The notes under the pieces: generated by a model
Databases searched by the model: none
The model's input: only the letters and a program-made list of their open reading frames with translations
What the model was told of the DNA's origin: nothing
In this document: piece by piece, positions 1 through 6,384 of the stretch
Position numbering within the stretch: position 1 is the first letter of the stretch
Layout of the letters: every line of letters begins with the position of its first letter
Program-made: the position numbers and the translations under genes
Assembly: GCA_027063295.1 (NCBI GenBank)
Contig: JAMORZ010000148.1
Coordinates: forward strand, 1-6,421
DNA length: 6,421 bases
Source: Sulfurimonas sp.
GTDB taxonomy: Bacteria; Campylobacterota; Campylobacteria; Campylobacterales; Sulfurimonadaceae
Direction of reading: 5' to 3'

Positions 1-16
1 GAAATAAAAATGAATA

Positions 17-73
17 TAAAATATATTTACTAAAACTTGACATTTGATAGTATTTTATACTAAAATATATTTA
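17..73. repeat. Pair of 13-bp direct repeats with palindromic core around the promoter
   Basis: TAAAATATATTTA occurs exactly at 17-29 and 61-73, 44 bases apart. Each copy contains the perfect 10-base palindrome AAATATATTT (19-28 and 63-72). The first copy lies upstream of the -35. The second overlaps the -10 and the expected transcription start. This layout would suit a repressor operator pair, but in such A/T-rich DNA a chance repeat is plausible. Confidence 0.3.
37..66 (+). promoter_or_regulatory. Sigma-70-like promoter of the M6 lipoprotein gene
   Basis: A perfect -35 hexamer TTGACA lies at 37-42. A -10-like TAAAAT at 61-66 follows after an 18-base spacer and differs from TATAAT at one position. 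Transcription would start near 73 and leave a leader of about 28 bases before the ATG at 101. A second -10 candidate, TATACT at 56-61, sits only 13 bases from the -35 and is less likely. The surrounding DNA is extremely A/T-rich, so the -10 assignment could be chance, but the exact TTGACA is a good anchor. Confidence 0.5.
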
Positions 74-85
74 AAATTTTTGAGA

Positions 86-91
86 GAGGAA
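86..91 (+). promoter_or_regulatory. Ribosome binding site that sets the start of the lipoprotein gene
   Basis: GAGGAA at 86-91 lies 9 bases before the ATG at 101. It sits inside a purine-rich run (82-99). This selects ATG 101 over the in-frame TTG at 44, which has no such site and lies inside the promoter spacer. The peptide starting at 101 begins directly with a lipoprotein signal sequence, which agrees. Confidence 0.75.
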
Positions 92-100
92 GAGAGAAGT

Positions 101-1999
101 ATGATAACAAAAATAACAAAAAGTGCATTAGTCACACTGCTTTTGTTTACTTTAAGTGCCTGCGGTGGTGGTTCAGGAGATGGAGACACGATAGCTTCAT
201 CAAATACAACAGCTTCATCAAATACAGCTCTTGCGGTGGATAAACTGTTTAATGTAGAGGAGTGTGTTGTTGAAGTGGAAGTTGATAATCTGTATGGACA
301 AAAAGAGGTAAAGTGTAATAATGTCTCTATAGGTCAATACTATGAGATAGATAGATTTAGAGATAAAATAATGCGTTATCCAGCAGATAAACAAGTTTAT
401 GCAACTATTGTAAAAAAAGCACCAGCTTCAAAAAAAACAGAGCCTTTCTTTGGCATTCATATCTTTAGTGAAAAAGATAAAAAACTCATGCTTTTAGGGG
501 ATGTTTTTACAAGTGATCTCAAAGCTCCACGATATTCATTACAAGTGGGTGAAGAGTTTATACTAGAGGGGAGAGTTAGTATGAAACAAAAGAGTTCATT
601 GTCAATTTCTGATAGTGAATTAAGAGAATATCTCAATTTAGGTCAAGATGACAATATTCCATATTATATTAAAGTACCTTTTAAAGTAAAAATAGTTGGA
701 GTAAAGAAAAATAAAAAAAGGGATATGTATATTGACACGATACGAAAAAAAATCCCTCTTTTGGTAATAAGGGTTAGAGATGATGCTAATGAAACTTTTG
801 CAGCAGATTTAAACGAAACGCATTCTTATTTTTATGGATTTGATATAGACCAACTTAGTCATACCATGATGAGGAATACAGGCTCTCAAATGATACCTAT
901 TGAAGCAAATGAGACACAAGGTGTTCAAAGTGATGGCATTATAGATGTTGTTTTGCAAGACTACAAGACAACAGATGTGCAAGGTTCACGAGACATAGAT
1001 GGATTAACACTTGTTGGGGTTGAAGCTTTAAAACAAGCAGATGGATTTATCGATTTTTCAAGTTTTGATAAAAACAACGATGGTGTTTTGAGTGAAAAGG
1101 ATGAGCTGGCGATAGTGCTCATGTTCCCAAAGAGAAAGATTGCAGAGGTCTCGAATGATAGTTATGTGGCGTTAGCAATCAAAATTCCACCTAGCAATGA
1201 CCAATATCATTACACAAGTAATGATGGTATTGATGTATGGGGTAAAAATATTCCAAATGGGATGACACAAGAACAGTTTGATACTCTTGCTACAAATAGG
1301 ATATCGTTTATACAAGAGTATGATATTGGTAAGGATCTTGGAGAATTTACAGAAATAACATCATCCATTTATCATGAACTAGGTCACGAAATGTATGGAC
1401 TTGTAGATTTATATGATATAGACCAGAGTACAGATGGACTATATAGCCTAGGATTAATGTCTGATCCTGATGTGAAAAGTAATTTGTCATTTGACAACGA
1501 AACAGAGTTAAGAGCAATTATGTGTGCATATTCAGCAGTAAGGAGTGGTATCATCACTCCTATAGAGATAAACAGCACACAAACCATAACATTAACACCA
1601 CAAGAGATAAATGCAACTCGAAACATTTTTAAGTTAAAAACAAGCAAGGATAATGAGTTTTTTTATATTGAAAATTTTTTAGCAAACCCTGTAAGAGTTA
1701 ATCAAAAGCTGATTGAAAGAGATCTAGGTGAGTTTGTAGATGGTGTGCTTATTACAAGAGTAAACAACAACCAGACTAATAATCGAGATGAAAATAATAG
1801 ATTGGTCGATGTTGTTTACAACCTAAGCAAGCCGCTTGCAAACAGCACCATTGAAGAGGTGACACATTCGCCATTCTTTGAAGAGGGTGATATTGCAGAT
1901 AACCTCTATCTAAGCGATGGTTCTGACAGCGGCATTACGATTGAAAATATCAAGTATAATCCAGATGGTTCAATCACTCTCGATGTTGTATATCCTTAA
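101..1999 (+). CDS. Lipoprotein with M6-like (immune inhibitor A-type) zinc metallopeptidase domain
   Basis: This is a predicted 632-residue secreted metalloprotease, lipid-anchored at the cell envelope. Residues 1-21 form a signal peptide: basic N-region, hydrophobic core from about residue 9, lipobox LSAC with the lipidated Cys21. Gly at +2 suggests passage to the outer membrane. A Ser/Thr/Asn linker with a tandem repeat follows. Residues about 45-300 are an unrecognised, mostly beta-like region with a Cys55/Cys72 pair that could form a disulfide. The M6-like part follows. An EF-hand-like loop DKNNDGVLSEKD is at 323-334, where M6 enzymes carry a similar Asp-rich DGDG stretch. The zinc motif HELGH at 425-429 is followed by GLVDLYD and by GLMS near 451-454. 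FFYIEN (520-525) and GVLITRV (548-554) match the usual M6 region before the C-terminal domain, and the end SGITIENI...SITLDVVYP is also M6-like. One oddity: the Gly after HExxH is at His+4 rather than the usual His+3. The substrate is unknown. The gene is monocistronic, with its own promoter and terminator. The family call rests on motif order, not on a search. Confidence 0.82.
   Translation: MITKITKSALVTLLLFTLSACGGGSGDGDTIASSNTTASSNTALAVDKLFNVEECVVEVEVDNLYGQKEVKCNNVSIGQYYEIDRFRDKIMRYPADKQVYATIVKKAPASKKTEPFFGIHIFSEKDKKLMLLGDVFTSDLKAPRYSLQVGEEFILEGRVSMKQKSSLSISDSELREYLNLGQDDNIPYYIKVPFKVKIVGVKKNKKRDMYIDTIRKKIPLLVIRVRDDANETFAADLNETHSYFYGFDIDQLSHTMMRNTGSQMIPIEANETQGVQSDGIIDVVLQDYKTTDVQGSRDIDGLTLVGVEALKQADGFIDFSSFDKNNDGVLSEKDELAIVLMFPKRKIAEVSNDSYVALAIKIPPSNDQYHYTSNDGIDVWGKNIPNGMTQEQFDTLATNRISFIQEYDIGKDLGEFTEITSSIYHELGHEMYGLVDLYDIDQSTDGLYSLGLMSDPDVKSNLSFDNETELRAIMCAYSAVRSGIITPIEINSTQTITLTPQEINATRNIFKLKTSKDNEFFYIENFLANPVRVNQKLIERDLGEFVDGVLITRVNNNQTNNRDENNRLVDVVYNLSKPLANSTIEEVTHSPFFEEGDIADNLYLSDGSDSGITIENIKYNPDGSITLDVVYP
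193..226 (+). repeat. 18-base tandem duplication in the post-lipobox linker
   Basis: AGCTTCATCAAATACA is present at 193-208 and again at 211-226, a period of 18 bases that keeps the reading frame. It encodes the duplicated Ala-Ser-Ser-Asn-Thr segment of the flexible linker between the lipidated cysteine and the folded part of the metalloprotease. Such spacer repeats can change length by slippage without breaking the frame. Confidence 0.75.
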
Positions 2000-2014
2000 T
2001 TAGTACACCACTTT

Positions 2015-2023
2015 TTATCCACA
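2015..2023 (+). promoter_or_regulatory. Single perfect DnaA-box sequence
   Basis: TTATCCACA at 2015-2023 equals the classical DnaA-box consensus. It lies in non-coding DNA 16 bases after the lipoprotein stop codon. There is no second good box, no iteron series and no rep or dnaA gene here, so an origin is not supported. It could be a titration or regulatory site, or chance. Confidence 0.35.
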
Positions 2024-2035
2024 CAAACTTATATT

Positions 2036-2061
2036 CAGCACCATATCTACGGTGCTGTTTT
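2036..2061 (+). terminator. Rho-independent terminator of the M6 lipoprotein gene
   Basis: CAGCACC (2036-2042) pairs perfectly with GGTGCTG (2051-2057) in a 7-bp, G/C-rich stem around an 8-base loop. TTTT follows at 2058-2061. It starts 37 bases after the stop codon, in DNA that is otherwise A/T-rich, and it should separate the lipoprotein transcript from the downstream operon. The U-tract is short, so some read-through is possible. Confidence 0.8.
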
Positions 2062-2194
2062 CCCAAGCTTCAACCCTTATCTGAACAAATCTATCCAATA
2101 TGACAAAAACGGAAACAATTTCTTATGGAAAATTAAAAATAGACAAGTAAAATATATCAAAATAACAAAATGATATGCGATATAAGGATGCAAT

Positions 2195-4492
2195 ATGGGT
2201 ATTTTTACAAAAACAACAATCAAAGGTAAAATTGGATTTGATGATGAGATAGGAGAGGGGTATTTTTCAGGAAATGATTTAGATGGGAATAGTGTTCTTG
2301 TTAAATTGACTGGTTCACGAGAGATAAGAGATACTAATGGGAATGTTGTTTCTAAAGCCAAAAGATTTAATAAAGAGAGTTTTTTAAAGGATATGAGCGA
2401 GATTATCGAACTATCATCAAGACAAGCTATCAAGCAAAACCCATCAAAAGCACATGAGATCAACGAAAATAAGAATAGTCGTTTGTCAACTTTGCAAAAT
2501 CTTGAGAAAAAAGATATTACACTTTTGATAGAACAAGCTAATGGTGTTTACTCCCCTGATATAGATAAATTTATTTTAACCACAAGTGCTTTGGCAGTCA
2601 AACTTGATGAAAAAAGAAAATTTTATCCTGTAAAACTTGTAGAAACAAATAAAAATCTCAAGCAAACTATACCTATGGAAATAGAAGCATCTGCAATGGT
2701 TATTAATCGAACAGGCTTTGCTGTTTATCAAAGCGAAAACAAAGAGATTAAGTATGAAAAAGATTCTCCATTCTGGAAAAGAAAAGTTGTTACTGCTGGT
2801 GATATAGATAGTGATCGTGTTGACTATAGTACAGTTAAACTAAAAGGAACTCTTTTAAAAGGTGTTGATGGTGATGCGGTAGATGATATATATGAGAAAA
2901 ATATTGCATATTTAAGCTATATGAGTGAAAATAGTGAAAAAACATTTATTCCGTCATTCAAAAATATTGCCAATGAAGAAAGAGGGCAATATTTTGCTCC
3001 AAAAGTACATTTAAGATTAGTAGATAGCGAGATCACATCTGTTCTTGGTGGAAAGAAAAATGTTGTTGAAGAGATTTTACAGCTTGCTAACAACATTGAT
3101 GAAAACTTTCATTTTGAGTTGATCGTTGATGGTAAACAGATTCAAGTTAATTCTGAAAGTATCAAAGGGATTGATGATAAAAAAATAATAGGTGCATTGT
3201 TTGAAAAAGTCGTTAATGATTTGGGTGGATACAGTAAGATTGTTGATGGTTTTATAAAAAAAGGGAAAGAAAATATCACTAAAGATGATTTGGCTCTTGC
3301 AAAAAGAGTTGATTCTTTCAAGCGTATGGTTGATAAGCTGTATAACAGTTCCAATATTATGGAATATGGAGAGCAATTTAAAAAAATCATGACGAAAGTC
3401 AAAAATCAAAAGTTAAGCAATGTTCCATTGGAGATAAGTACACCATTATCAACGGAGACTTTTAGTTTAAAAGATGATCCCAAATATGAACAAGCTAGAT
3501 CAAGTGTGTTAAAAAATCTTCTAACAAAGATGGCTAAAGATGTTGTAACTCCAATCGAAAGAGTTTATTCAAAATATATGTTAAGTAATTCCGAAAGCCA
3601 ATATATCAAAGATATTGCAAAGAACATATCAGAGAGAGTAGATATAAGAAGAGATGACAAAGGCAGAGTGTCTATCAACTACAAACAAAATGAATACGGT
3701 TCAACAATGAAAGACTTTGTAAAGCTTAAAGTTTATGGTGAGGTAAGAACAGATAAAGGCTTTCATAGAAACAATGAATTTATTAATGCCATTGGATATT
3801 CAGCGGTTCGAGTCAATAAAAGCGATCCATCAAAAAGCTATATCGGTATGAGTGGTATTGGTGGCAGAGATTTTACCATCGATAATAAAAAATATTTTGC
3901 AGGGGTTGGTATTAGTTACATTCAAAAACCTATCAGTAAAAGCAGTGTCATTAAAGTAAATGGCTCTAAAAAACTAAAAAGAAACATCCTCTTTAAAGAT
4001 GCTGATGTTCAAGTTGCTTCTAGTGATGAAGAAAAAACTCAAGAGCAAAATGTTCTTACTGAAAATACCAATACCAAACAGACAGAAGATATTCCAATAG
4101 TTGGTGATGTAAAAGAAGAGCAAAAACAACCAGAGACACCTCATGTTCAAGAGCCGCAAGTTCAAGAGATGCAAGAGCCAAAACAGGAAGAGCCAAAACA
4201 GGAAGAGCCAAAACAGGAAGAGCCAAAACAAGAGAGTGATAATAAAGCCTCATTACCGTCAATTTTTGATGAAGATAGCGAAGAGCTTGAAACAAAAAAT
4301 GAAAATATTACGGTTGCAGAGGTCGATCAAAAAATCATTGAAGAGGAAGAAAACATCATTAACGATTTTGGTATCGATGATAGTATGTTAGATGATTTTC
4401 TTGAAGATATTGATACAAACTACAATCAAGAGATGAGTACAGAAGATATGAACAGAGTTAAGCAAAGTGCTTCATCTGTAGCACCTATGTAA
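2195..4492 (+). CDS. Uncharacterised 765-residue protein with acidic, repeat-containing C-terminal tail
   Basis: I do not recognise the family. The start is set by AAGGA at 2184-2188, 6 bases before ATG. There is no signal peptide or membrane segment, so the product is probably cytoplasmic. Cysteine is absent and Trp occurs once. Residues about 1-45 alternate beta-like stretches with Gly/Asp turns (GFDDEIGEG, SGNDLDGN). Residues 45-260 are mixed. YFAPKVHLRLVD begins at 266, the start of a probable alpha/beta segment to about 350. A Lys-rich, mostly helical region runs to about 490, then more beta-like sequence to about 600 (GMSGIGGRDF near 550). From about 605 to the end the chain is low-complexity Glu/Gln/Pro/Asp and probably disordered. 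It includes an EEPKQ repeat (about 661-680) and an acidic-hydrophobic peptide, DFGIDDSMLDDFLEDID (724-740), that looks like a partner-binding motif. It is the first gene of an operon with a small exported protein and a probable adenine methyltransferase. A nucleic-acid or scaffold role would fit that company, but this is only inference. Confidence 0.85.
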   Translation: MGIFTKTTIKGKIGFDDEIGEGYFSGNDLDGNSVLVKLTGSREIRDTNGNVVSKAKRFNKESFLKDMSEIIELSSRQAIKQNPSKAHEINENKNSRLSTLQNLEKKDITLLIEQANGVYSPDIDKFILTTSALAVKLDEKRKFYPVKLVETNKNLKQTIPMEIEASAMVINRTGFAVYQSENKEIKYEKDSPFWKRKVVTAGDIDSDRVDYSTVKLKGTLLKGVDGDAVDDIYEKNIAYLSYMSENSEKTFIPSFKNIANEERGQYFAPKVHLRLVDSEITSVLGGKKNVVEEILQLANNIDENFHFELIVDGKQIQVNSESIKGIDDKKIIGALFEKVVNDLGGYSKIVDGFIKKGKENITKDDLALAKRVDSFKRMVDKLYNSSNIMEYGEQFKKIMTKVKNQKLSNVPLEISTPLSTETFSLKDDPKYEQARSSVLKNLLTKMAKDVVTPIERVYSKYMLSNSESQYIKDIAKNISERVDIRRDDKGRVSINYKQNEYGSTMKDFVKLKVYGEVRTDKGFHRNNEFINAIGYSAVRVNKSDPSKSYIGMSGIGGRDFTIDNKKYFAGVGISYIQKPISKSSVIKVNGSKKLKRNILFKDADVQVASSDEEKTQEQNVLTENTNTKQTEDIPIVGDVKEEQKQPETPHVQEPQVQEMQEPKQEEPKQEEPKQEEPKQESDNKASLPSIFDEDSEELETKNENITVAEVDQKIIEEEENIINDFGIDDSMLDDFLEDIDTNYNQEMSTEDMNRVKQSASSVAPM
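4175..4234 (+). repeat. Four tandem 15-bp units encoding Glu-Pro-Lys-Gln-Glu
   Basis: GAGCCAAAACAGGAA is repeated exactly at 4175-4189, 4190-4204 and 4205-4219. A fourth unit at 4220-4234 ends CAAGAG instead of CAGGAA. The units are in frame and extend the disordered acidic tail of the 765-residue protein. The preceding bases (about 4147-4174) hold looser versions of the same Gln-Glu-Pro theme. The near identity of the units suggests recent slippage expansion. Confidence 0.9.
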
Positions 4493-4508
4493 AAACAAAG
4501 GTGTTGTG

Positions 4509-4856
4509 ATGAAAAAAAATGTGTTGAGTTTGATATTTTTAATGTTTATGTCAACAACTCTCAATGCTGCACTATGCTACACCGCTTTTAGTGCTGGAGC
4601 AGGCTTTACAAAGATTGGTACTACTTTTACAGCAAAACAAATGAAGATTATAAATACACTCAATGGAGATGTTAAAAACTCTTTTAAAAAAAGAATTGAA
4701 AAGCAAAACGAAATATTGTCTTTAACACAAAAAATAAAGGCGATGAGAAAAGAAAATTACAAGGTTTTGAAAAAGATCATATTTAATATTAAAAAGTTAA
4801 AAAATCTAAATGAAATAAAAGCAGAGATATTGATGACTAAACAAGAGGAAAAATAG
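4509..4856 (+). CDS. Small exported protein of unknown function, 115 residues
   Basis: The start is ATG 4509, 7 bases after AAAGG (4497-4501). The GTG just before it at 4506 is in frame but too close to that site. Residues 1-20 are a classical signal peptide: MKK, a hydrophobic core to about residue 14, then a likely cut after LNA at residue 20. Cys23 is not preceded by a proper lipobox, so signal peptidase I cleavage is expected. The mature chain is about 95 residues. It starts with a small Ala/Gly-rich stretch (FSAGAGFTKIG) and continues as a long, strongly Lys-rich helix that could form a coiled coil to the end. It should act in the periplasm or at the envelope, unlike the soluble proteins encoded on both sides. 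It begins 16 bases after the previous stop and ends 1 base before the next start, so it is firmly within the operon. Small periplasmic conjugation proteins have this general shape, but I see no specific family match. Confidence 0.8.
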   Translation: MKKNVLSLIFLMFMSTTLNAALCYTAFSAGAGFTKIGTTFTAKQMKIINTLNGDVKNSFKKRIEKQNEILSLTQKIKAMRKENYKVLKKIIFNIKKLKNLNEIKAEILMTKQEEK

Positions 4857-4857
4857 A

Positions 4858-6384
4858 ATGGCTAAAGAGATAGGAATTGTAGAGTTTGACGGTTTTAAAA
4901 TAAATTTAGACAGAGAAAATGCTGTTGAGCTTTGTTTCAATTTTAAAGGTGAAGATAAAGCAATATCCGTTGGAAAACAATTACAAATAAAAGTAATAGA
5001 TAGCGATAATATCAATCTAAACATAAGAGAGATGAAAAACTTATTTTCTACATTGATGGTATATACCAAAGATACCCTTTTTCTTGAAACATCACGAGAT
5101 GTTAAAGATGCTATAGATTCTTTATATGCAGAAAACAATGATATAAACGAGGTCTTTGTGTTAAAAACAGCACAATATATATATATTGGAAAAGGCACAG
5201 ATCATATCGATGTCAAATCAAGAAAATTACAAGCAATCGATAGTGGTACACAGGAAGACCGTTCAAAAACAGAACAAAAAAGTTCTCTCAAAGCCTACGA
5301 AACACCACAAAAACTCCATAATCTAACCTTTTCATTAATTGAACAGTATTCTCTTGTTCCAATCATTGAAAAAGAGGCGAGAAATATTATCGGTTTATAT
5401 AAAAGCAGCGAAACAATCGAGATAAACGGTAAAGAGGTTGCATTTAAGGATCTCTTTAAAGCAGAAACAGATATAAGTAAAGAAAAAATAGCTATGTTGC
5501 TTCCTGCGATGACCAAGGTGATACAATCTAGTTTCAATAAAACTGTTAGAGATCAGATAGAAACATCAGCAAATGAAAAATCAACACTGAATCAACTATA
5601 TAATTTCACTCAAAAATATAATAAAGAAATTTTTGAAAAATGGAGTAAGATAGGAGCTAGTATCTTCCCATTCAAAGAACTTGACAAGCAACAAAAAGCA
5701 TCTCTTCCAACAATGCAGATCATAGACTTTCAGGCAGGAAGTGGTAAAGATATTCTAGGAAGTGCTAAGTTGGCAAATTTTCCTATGTATCTACAGGGTA
5801 CTGAAATTAGAAAAATATCGGAAGTGATAGATAAAGATGAGGAGCTGGATGAAAAAAATCTTGTTTTGTATGATGTTAATTTTGGGTTACATGATGGGGA
5901 TTACAAAAGATTGTTTGATAATGACAAGCTTCAAAAAAACACTGACAGCTCTATAATCTATCTCAATCCACCATACACATCAAATAATTCTTTAGCAAAG
6001 GATTCAATAGAAACAGTAGCTCACAATAAACTGTTTTTTGGCTTGTTTCCAACATCGATGAGAGAGTTTATTGCTAAAAACATCAATGGTCATATCTTTG
6101 ATATCCCTAGAAGTTTAACAGGATATACAGATAAAAACACACCAGAGCGTTTTTTATATGTAATTGCCCAAAGAAATGATGAGATTGAAGTTGAAAATAC
6201 AGCAACAAAAGAAACTACTCTTTTAAATCAAAAAAGAGTAACAAATGAAGTGACTGTAATAAACGAATCAGATGTATATGAAGCAAAGAAAAAAATAATG
6301 CAACAAGTCGCTAAAAAAAGGGATGATCTGTCAACACTTTATAGGACATATTTTAATTTCCTAAGCTACCATTTCATTTCGTAA
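4858..6384 (+). CDS. Class I SAM-dependent (probable N6-adenine DNA) methyltransferase, 3' end replaced by an insertion sequence
   Basis: This probably transfers a methyl group from S-adenosylmethionine to adenine in DNA. GAGGAA (4845-4850) lies 7 bases before ATG, and the start is 1 base after the previous stop, so translation is likely coupled. Residues 1-130 are an unrecognised alpha/beta region. Residues 130-150 are a polar linker, and about 150-280 a mainly helical region. The methyltransferase fold spans about 285-440: motif I DFQAGSG at 290-296 (usually DPxxGxG, so Pro is replaced by Phe), an acidic residue E316 in TEIRK that may bind the SAM ribose, DGD at 346-348, and the catalytic NPPY at 370-373. 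RFLYVIAQR follows as a late core strand. Restriction-modification and mobile-element methyltransferases share this motif set. No target-recognition domain can be identified. The native gene is cut at about codon 489. Residues 490-508 come from the right end of an IS3-family element, and the stop at 6382-6384 lies inside its transposase gene on the other strand. Activity may survive because the core is intact, but the lost C-terminus could hold specificity or a helicase-like extension. Confidence 0.8.
   Translation: MAKEIGIVEFDGFKINLDRENAVELCFNFKGEDKAISVGKQLQIKVIDSDNINLNIREMKNLFSTLMVYTKDTLFLETSRDVKDAIDSLYAENNDINEVFVLKTAQYIYIGKGTDHIDVKSRKLQAIDSGTQEDRSKTEQKSSLKAYETPQKLHNLTFSLIEQYSLVPIIEKEARNIIGLYKSSETIEINGKEVAFKDLFKAETDISKEKIAMLLPAMTKVIQSSFNKTVRDQIETSANEKSTLNQLYNFTQKYNKEIFEKWSKIGASIFPFKELDKQQKASLPTMQIIDFQAGSGKDILGSAKLANFPMYLQGTEIRKISEVIDKDEELDEKNLVLYDVNFGLHDGDYKRLFDNDKLQKNTDSSIIYLNPPYTSNNSLAKDSIETVAHNKLFFGLFPTSMREFIAKNINGHIFDIPRSLTGYTDKNTPERFLYVIAQRNDEIEVENTATKETTLLNQKRVTNEVTVINESDVYEAKKKIMQQVAKKRDDLSTLYRTYFNFLSYHFIS

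Larger units (their letters stand above)
2000..2194. other. Intergenic region between the lipoprotein gene and the three-gene operon
   Basis: This 195-base gap has no credible gene. It contains a perfect DnaA-box 9-mer (2015-2023), a Rho-independent terminator (2036-2061) and, downstream, an A/T-rich leader for the operon. A possible -10, TAAAAT at 2148-2153, lies 41 bases before the operon's first ATG, but I see no convincing -35 at the proper distance. AAGGA at 2184-2188 is the ribosome binding site of the next gene, 6 bases before its ATG. Confidence 0.7.

Noticed and set aside
44..100. Upstream in-frame TTG start extending the lipoprotein by 19 residues
   Set aside because: It has no ribosome binding site, lies inside the promoter spacer, and would put a charged stretch in front of a complete lipoprotein signal peptide.
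1384..1647. Minus-strand ORF of 87 codons inside the metalloprotease gene
   Set aside because: It lies wholly antisense to the conserved peptidase motifs, and no ribosome binding site or family match was seen.
2100..2150. 16-codon ORF (MTKTETISYGKLKIDK) upstream of the operon
   Set aside because: It has no ribosome binding site, is very short, and lacks any attenuator-like structure beside it.
2000..2194. Replication origin
   Set aside because: There is only one DnaA box, no iterons and no replication initiator gene.
2077..2463. Minus-strand ORF of 128 codons across the start of the 765-residue gene
   Set aside because: It is antisense to a well-supported start and ribosome binding site. 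Its hydrophobic look is the usual effect of reading Lys/Glu-rich A/T-rich genes backwards.
4175..4234. Possible CRISPR-like array
   Set aside because: The units are contiguous 15-mers without spacers and encode an in-frame peptide repeat.
3974..4391. Several alternative-frame ORFs with Leu/Trp/Phe or Lys/Ser/Gln repeats
   Set aside because: They are shadows of the 15-bp repeat read in other frames or on the other strand.
4806..5198. Minus-strand ORF of 130 codons over the start of the methyltransferase gene
   Set aside because: It is antisense to a coupled start with a strong ribosome binding site, and no motif was seen.
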